Source: Acaryochloris sp. CRU_2_0 (GTDB taxonomy: Bacteria; Cyanobacteriota; Cyanobacteriia; Thermosynechococcales; Thermosynechococcaceae). From it: a stretch of 36,999 nucleotides of DNA. Every line of letters starts with the position of its first letter. Positions within the stretch are counted from its first letter, which is position 1. This document shows positions 34,110 to 36,999 of the stretch, one piece after another. The DNA is taken from assembly GCA_012034865.1 (NCBI GenBank), contig JAAUOM010000033.1:1-36999 (forward strand), read 5' to 3'. The position numbers and the translations under genes are program-made. Below the pieces are notes generated by a model. That model did not search any database. It was not told the DNA's origin and saw nothing but the letters and a program-made list of their open reading frames with translations.

Positions 34110-35651
34110 TCAGCAGCGTTTCCTTGAGGACATCGACTCGGGGTAGAACAAGCTCTCATCCAAATAATTGATGCGGGCATAAGGGCTGATGGCGGTGAGG
34201 ATTTGTTGGCCGTAACTGCGGTGCAACACCCGGTTATCCAAGAGGGCAACCACGCCTTGGCAGCGGCGCAGGGGTGCGATCGCACCCTGGAGTGTCCGCA
34301 AAGCCGTCGGCAACAGGTACAACCGAAACCAGTCCTGACGGTATTGTTTATAGTAGGCCACTCGTCCTGCCACCCTCGGATCTTCTAAAGACGGAATGGG
34401 TAGGGTTGCCATCACCAACAGTTTAGGGATCCCCAGTATCGTCTGAGTCTGTAACCAAAAATTCCAGCCCGTGATCAAAATGCTCTGTGGATTTAAATCC
34501 GTGGTTTCTACTTGCACGCGAGAACCAAACTCAGCTGCCATCAACGTGGCCACCTGCCGCTGCATTGGGGTGTCTTCAATGATGATCACCGTTGAGCCAT
34601 CGGCACCCGCACTGATTGTCATTAGCCCGTACAACTGTTTGAGTAATGCCCCTTGAAACGAGGGCATATTGGGCATGGGTAAGCCATCCGGCAAATAGAG
34701 CTGAATTGCTTCCGAATCACGGTGAGCAGCAAATTGGACACAGGTGAGATTCCCTAGCCCGACTTGATGGCGGAACAGTTTTGCCTCTGAATCGAGGTCA
34801 AAGCCGGTGCCCATCAAAACTGTAGGCTGTCGAGACCACAGTCCCTGCAGCGGACGATGCACTACCATCGGCGCACAATGCAAGGTAAACGATCCTTGCT
34901 GGCGATTAATGTCACTCCAAAGTAAGGAATGACCTGTATCATAGTGCTGCCAAAACTGCTGCCAGATCGGAGGGCTGAGGGTGATGTCAGAGACCATCAG
35001 CGTCTGATAGAGCCGAGTCAGAATGTGACGCTCCCCTGGCTCAAACAAAGCACAAGCATAGGGATTCTCAGGATGCTGAAAAATAATTCGGGTCAGTTTA
35101 ACGCGGGTTTCTCGAATCGGCTCGATCAGTTGCGGGTAGCACCAGATCAATTGCTCCCAATCCTGAGGTTGTAAAGACAGGGTGAGCAACTGACGAGCCC
35201 AGCGCTCTAAGTGGTCAGCCCCATCAATAAGGGTGGGAATATCCGTGGGGAATTGGTATTGCTGGGTCAGGTAGTCCTGGAGCCAAATCTCTGGGGTTAC
35301 CAACAACACCCCCTTAAAATGGCTTCCTGGCCAGTGATCCGCTGCGATAATAGGCTTTTTCAGCTTCATCCATTCACTGAGAAGAGGCATCTCGGTTCGC
35401 AATAGCTGCTGTTGGGCGATAGCAGGAGCCACTAAAATTACTGCATCTTGCCAGAACATTAGCGGAGCCAAATAGCTGAGGCGATGCAGACTCTGATATT
35501 TAGCAGCGGCACTGATTTGAATGAGGGCATTACGGCGCAGCCGAAAGGCACGTGCAATTAACCGGGCGATCGTGAGGTGATGAGGCCAAGGATCAGATCC
35601 TCGATCCCGGAGAAAAGCATGGAGCTGTTGGTGGACTTCGACCTCGATCAC
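34110..35651 (-). CDS. DinG/XPD-like helicase-fold protein with degenerate catalytic motifs
   Basis: 513 residues from GTG 35651. The order of segments follows DinG: the region where Walker A belongs (about 41-60, ALIQISAAAKYQSLHRLSYL) has no GxGKT; VILVAPAIAQQQLL matches motif Ia; the DEAH position reads LIDGADHLERWA (DGAD). The C-terminal half has VLMGTGFDLDSEA, ILITGWNFWLQTQTI, ATLPIPSLEDPRVAGRVAYYKQ and GVVALLDNRVLHRSYGQQIL, as in DinG, but motif VI (QxxGRxxR) is QGAIAPLRR. ATP hydrolysis is therefore unlikely. I recall a similar protein widely conserved in cyanobacteria, which would point to a retained non-helicase role, such as single-strand DNA or partner binding. trpD ends 73 bp upstream on the same strand. 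Confidence 0.8.
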   Translation of the reverse strand: MIEVEVHQQLHAFLRDRGSDPWPHHLTIARLIARAFRLRRNALIQISAAAKYQSLHRLSYLAPLMFWQDAVILVAPAIAQQQLLRTEMPLLSEWMKLKKPIIAADHWPGSHFKGVLLVTPEIWLQDYLTQQYQFPTDIPTLIDGADHLERWARQLLTLSLQPQDWEQLIWCYPQLIEPIRETRVKLTRIIFQHPENPYACALFEPGERHILTRLYQTLMVSDITLSPPIWQQFWQHYDTGHSLLWSDINRQQGSFTLHCAPMVVHRPLQGLWSRQPTVLMGTGFDLDSEAKLFRHQVGLGNLTCVQFAAHRDSEAIQLYLPDGLPMPNMPSFQGALLKQLYGLMTISAGADGSTVIIIEDTPMQRQVATLMAAEFGSRVQVETTDLNPQSILITGWNFWLQTQTILGIPKLLVMATLPIPSLEDPRVAGRVAYYKQYRQDWFRLYLLPTALRTLQGAIAPLRRCQGVVALLDNRVLHRSYGQQILTAISPYARINYLDESLFYPESMSSRKRC

Positions 35652-35724
35652 AACGACTGCGTAATAGATGGACGGTGTATGACCTTTATTCTGGCACAGT
35701 CCTTTGCAGATGCAGATATCCAGA

Positions 35725-36783
35725 TTACATCTTCTGTAAAAACACCACGAGATCCTGCAACTTTTGCCAAGCTAACCCACTTGCCAGAATTGTTTTGGCC
35801 TGGTTTACCCCTTCTGCATAGGTATCGACCCCATGGCCGACAAACAAAGCTAAGGCAGCATTTAGAGCAACTACATCTGTTTGGGCAGGTGTACCTTGAC
35901 CTTGGAGGACAGCCTGTAAAATGGCAGCATTTTCAGCAACATCACCGCCTTGCAGGGCTGTTAAAGGCGCAGCCGTGAGACCCAATTCTTGGGGAACGAG
36001 AATGTCTTGACTGACCTGCTGATGGTCTAAAACAGCCAGATCCGTCAGATCGCCCAACCCAGCTTCATCTAATTTTTCTCGTCCATGTAAAACCACCCCT
36101 CGCTCGACCCCCAAGGTTTTTAAGGCCGTGGCCACCGGATAAAGCAACGCAGGGTCAAATACCCCCAAAATTTGGCCTGTGGGCCGCAGTGGGTTGACCA
36201 AGGGGCCGAGTAAATTGAAAATTGTGCGCACTTTCAGGGTTTGCCGGAGCGGAGCCACGGCTTTCATGGCGGGGTGCCAACCGGGCGCAAATAAAAAGGT
36301 AATGCCCACTTCAGTAACAGCGGCCTGAATTTTTGCGGGCGCAGCCGCCAGATTTATCCCTAAAGCCTCTAAAACATCAGCAGAACCTACTCGACTAGAA
36401 GCTGATCGATTCCCATGTTTAGCAACGGGAATGCCTGCTGCCGCTGCGACAAAGGCTACGGCTGTGGAAATGTTAAAGGTGGATGCTCCATCTCCACCCG
36501 TTCCACAGGTATCAATCAAAGGGGTGGGCAGCGTTGTCCCAGGTTGACCCTCAACGGACTGCTGCAGGAGAACAGTGGCCATGCCCGCCAGTTCCTCAGC
36601 GCAGACGCCTTTGACTTGCAATGCAGCCAGAATGGCACCTGATAACACGGGAGAAATTTCATTCCGTAGCCAGCCTTGCATCAATTGAGCAGCTTCCCCT
36701 TGGGCCAAGGATTGACCCTCTAGAAGATGGTGTAGGAGCAAAGGCGCATCCAAGGCAGAGGGGGTTCCAGCAGATTGAGTCAT
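35725..36783 (-). CDS. trpD: Anthranilate phosphoribosyltransferase
   Basis: Transfers phosphoribosyl from PRPP to anthranilate in tryptophan synthesis. 352 residues from ATG 36783; the open frame extends to 36987 but the extra part belongs to an IS end. Visible: [20 protein letters not shown] at the N-terminus, the PRPP loop [38 protein letters not shown] (anthranilate and phosphate binding), [16 protein letters not shown] and [16 protein letters not shown] with the catalytic acidic-metal region following. AGGA lies ahead of the start. No other trp gene is adjacent, as is usual in cyanobacteria, where trp genes are scattered. An IS1-type element ends about 85 bp upstream and may have displaced its promoter. 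Confidence 0.96.
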   Translation of the reverse strand: MTQSAGTPSALDAPLLLHHLLEGQSLAQGEAAQLMQGWLRNEISPVLSGAILAALQVKGVCAEELAGMATVLLQQSVEGQPGTTLPTPLIDTCGTGGDGASTFNISTAVAFVAAAAGIPVAKHGNRSASSRVGSADVLEALGINLAAAPAKIQAAVTEVGITFLFAPGWHPAMKAVAPLRQTLKVRTIFNLLGPLVNPLRPTGQILGVFDPALLYPVATALKTLGVERGVVLHGREKLDEAGLGDLTDLAVLDHQQVSQDILVPQELGLTAAPLTALQGGDVAENAAILQAVLQGQGTPAQTDVVALNAALALFVGHGVDTYAEGVNQAKTILASGLAWQKLQDLVVFLQKM

Positions 36784-36896
36784 AAATGAAGATATCCTAT
36801 GGGGCAGCAAGGGTTTGTAGATTAGGTCTGTCAAATAGCAGTTATGCCAGTCGGAAGAAGGATAACATTGAGGGCGTTGCTGAATGAAGGTATGAA

Positions 36897-36999
36897 TCAG
36901 GCGGGAACGGGCACATCCCAAAATTTTAGGTAGTGAAGTAGCAATCGAATCGAGTGTGCTAGCATTTCTGCGGACTTGGAATAACAAAGTGTCTTGCGA
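36897..36999 (-). mobile_element. 3' end of an IS1-family transposase (InsB), cut by the right edge
   Basis: Read from base 36998 on the minus strand, the frame gives 33 residues, including [19 protein letters not shown] and [12 protein letters not shown], then stops at 36897-36899. This closely matches the C-terminus of IS1-type InsB as I recall it (TLCYSKS...LL.HYL). The terminal repeat appears to follow at about 36868-36890 (GAGGGCGTTGCTGAATGAAGG on the plus strand). The rest of the element lies beyond the window. Confidence 0.75.

Noticed and set aside
1..36999. tRNA or rRNA genes
   Set aside because: Scanning intergenic intervals by eye showed no tRNA-like arms (GGTTCRA-type T loops with paired acceptor ends) and no rRNA-like sequence; a dedicated tRNA search was not possible here.
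1..36999. HIP1 octamers as a novel signal
   Set aside because: GCGATCGC occurs at least 25 times, but this is the well-known over-represented palindrome of many cyanobacterial genomes; used only as evidence for the host group.

Overview
The window is chromosomal DNA from a cyanobacterium. At least 25 copies of the cyanobacterial HIP1 core octamer GCGATCGC are scattered through both coding and intergenic DNA. Several genes belong to families largely confined to cyanobacteria (DUF2839, DUF3370, a degenerate DinG-like protein, a small Cys-rich membrane protein), and efp lies directly upstream of accB, a known cyanobacterial gene order. The overall look, including many IS1-family and MITE-like remnants, reminds me of Acaryochloris, but that genus call is recollection and was not tested.

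Layout. 1-5.0 kb: a possible gene end at the edge, a CSP41-like SDR protein divergent from a GNAT acetyltransferase, hemC, a PfkB sugar kinase, a small unknown protein and a secreted TPR protein. 5.0-5.4 kb: copies of a dispersed repeat. 5.4-6.8 kb: ahcY of an unusual, Pseudomonas-like type. 7.1-11.5 kb: two signalling genes, a receiver-kinase fusion whose phosphoacceptor His is replaced and a large PAS-PAS-GGDEF-EAL-FHA-pseudoreceiver protein. 11.6-12.6 kb: efp and a frameshifted accB. 12.7-15.8 kb: an IS1 remnant, a membrane Ser/Thr kinase and a frameshifted DUF3370 protein. 16.1-20.7 kb: a small membrane protein, a DUF6765 protein, a frameshifted inositol-monophosphatase-family protein and an SbmA/YddA-type ABC exporter. 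20.8-24.6 kb: an IS1 remnant, then a same-strand set SDR / HisD-like / APH-like kinase. 24.9-26.8 kb: a TPR protein and a 1 kb gene-free island holding a solitary CRISPR-like repeat with a leader-like promoter, a 16-bp inverted repeat and a complete 248-bp MITE with an 11-bp target duplication. 26.8-32.6 kb: nadA, an APH-P-loop kinase fusion, a pentapeptide-repeat protein and a GH13 amylase. 32.9-37.0 kb: a Uma2 nuclease-like protein, a DUF2839 protein, a DinG-like pseudo-helicase, trpD, and the 3' end of an IS1-type transposase at the right edge.

Most genes are housekeeping or cofactor metabolism (tetrapyrrole, SAM cycle, fatty acid, NAD, tryptophan) set among accessory genes. Three genes (accB, the DUF3370 gene, the IMPase-family gene) are each broken by one base at a short homopolymer. 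This may be assembly error, recent decay or, for accB, recoding; the sequence alone cannot decide. The most rewarding leads are the accB slippery site behind a five-proline run and next to efp, the MITE with its scar, the solitary CRISPR repeat, and the HisD-like/kinase pair with altered metal ligands.
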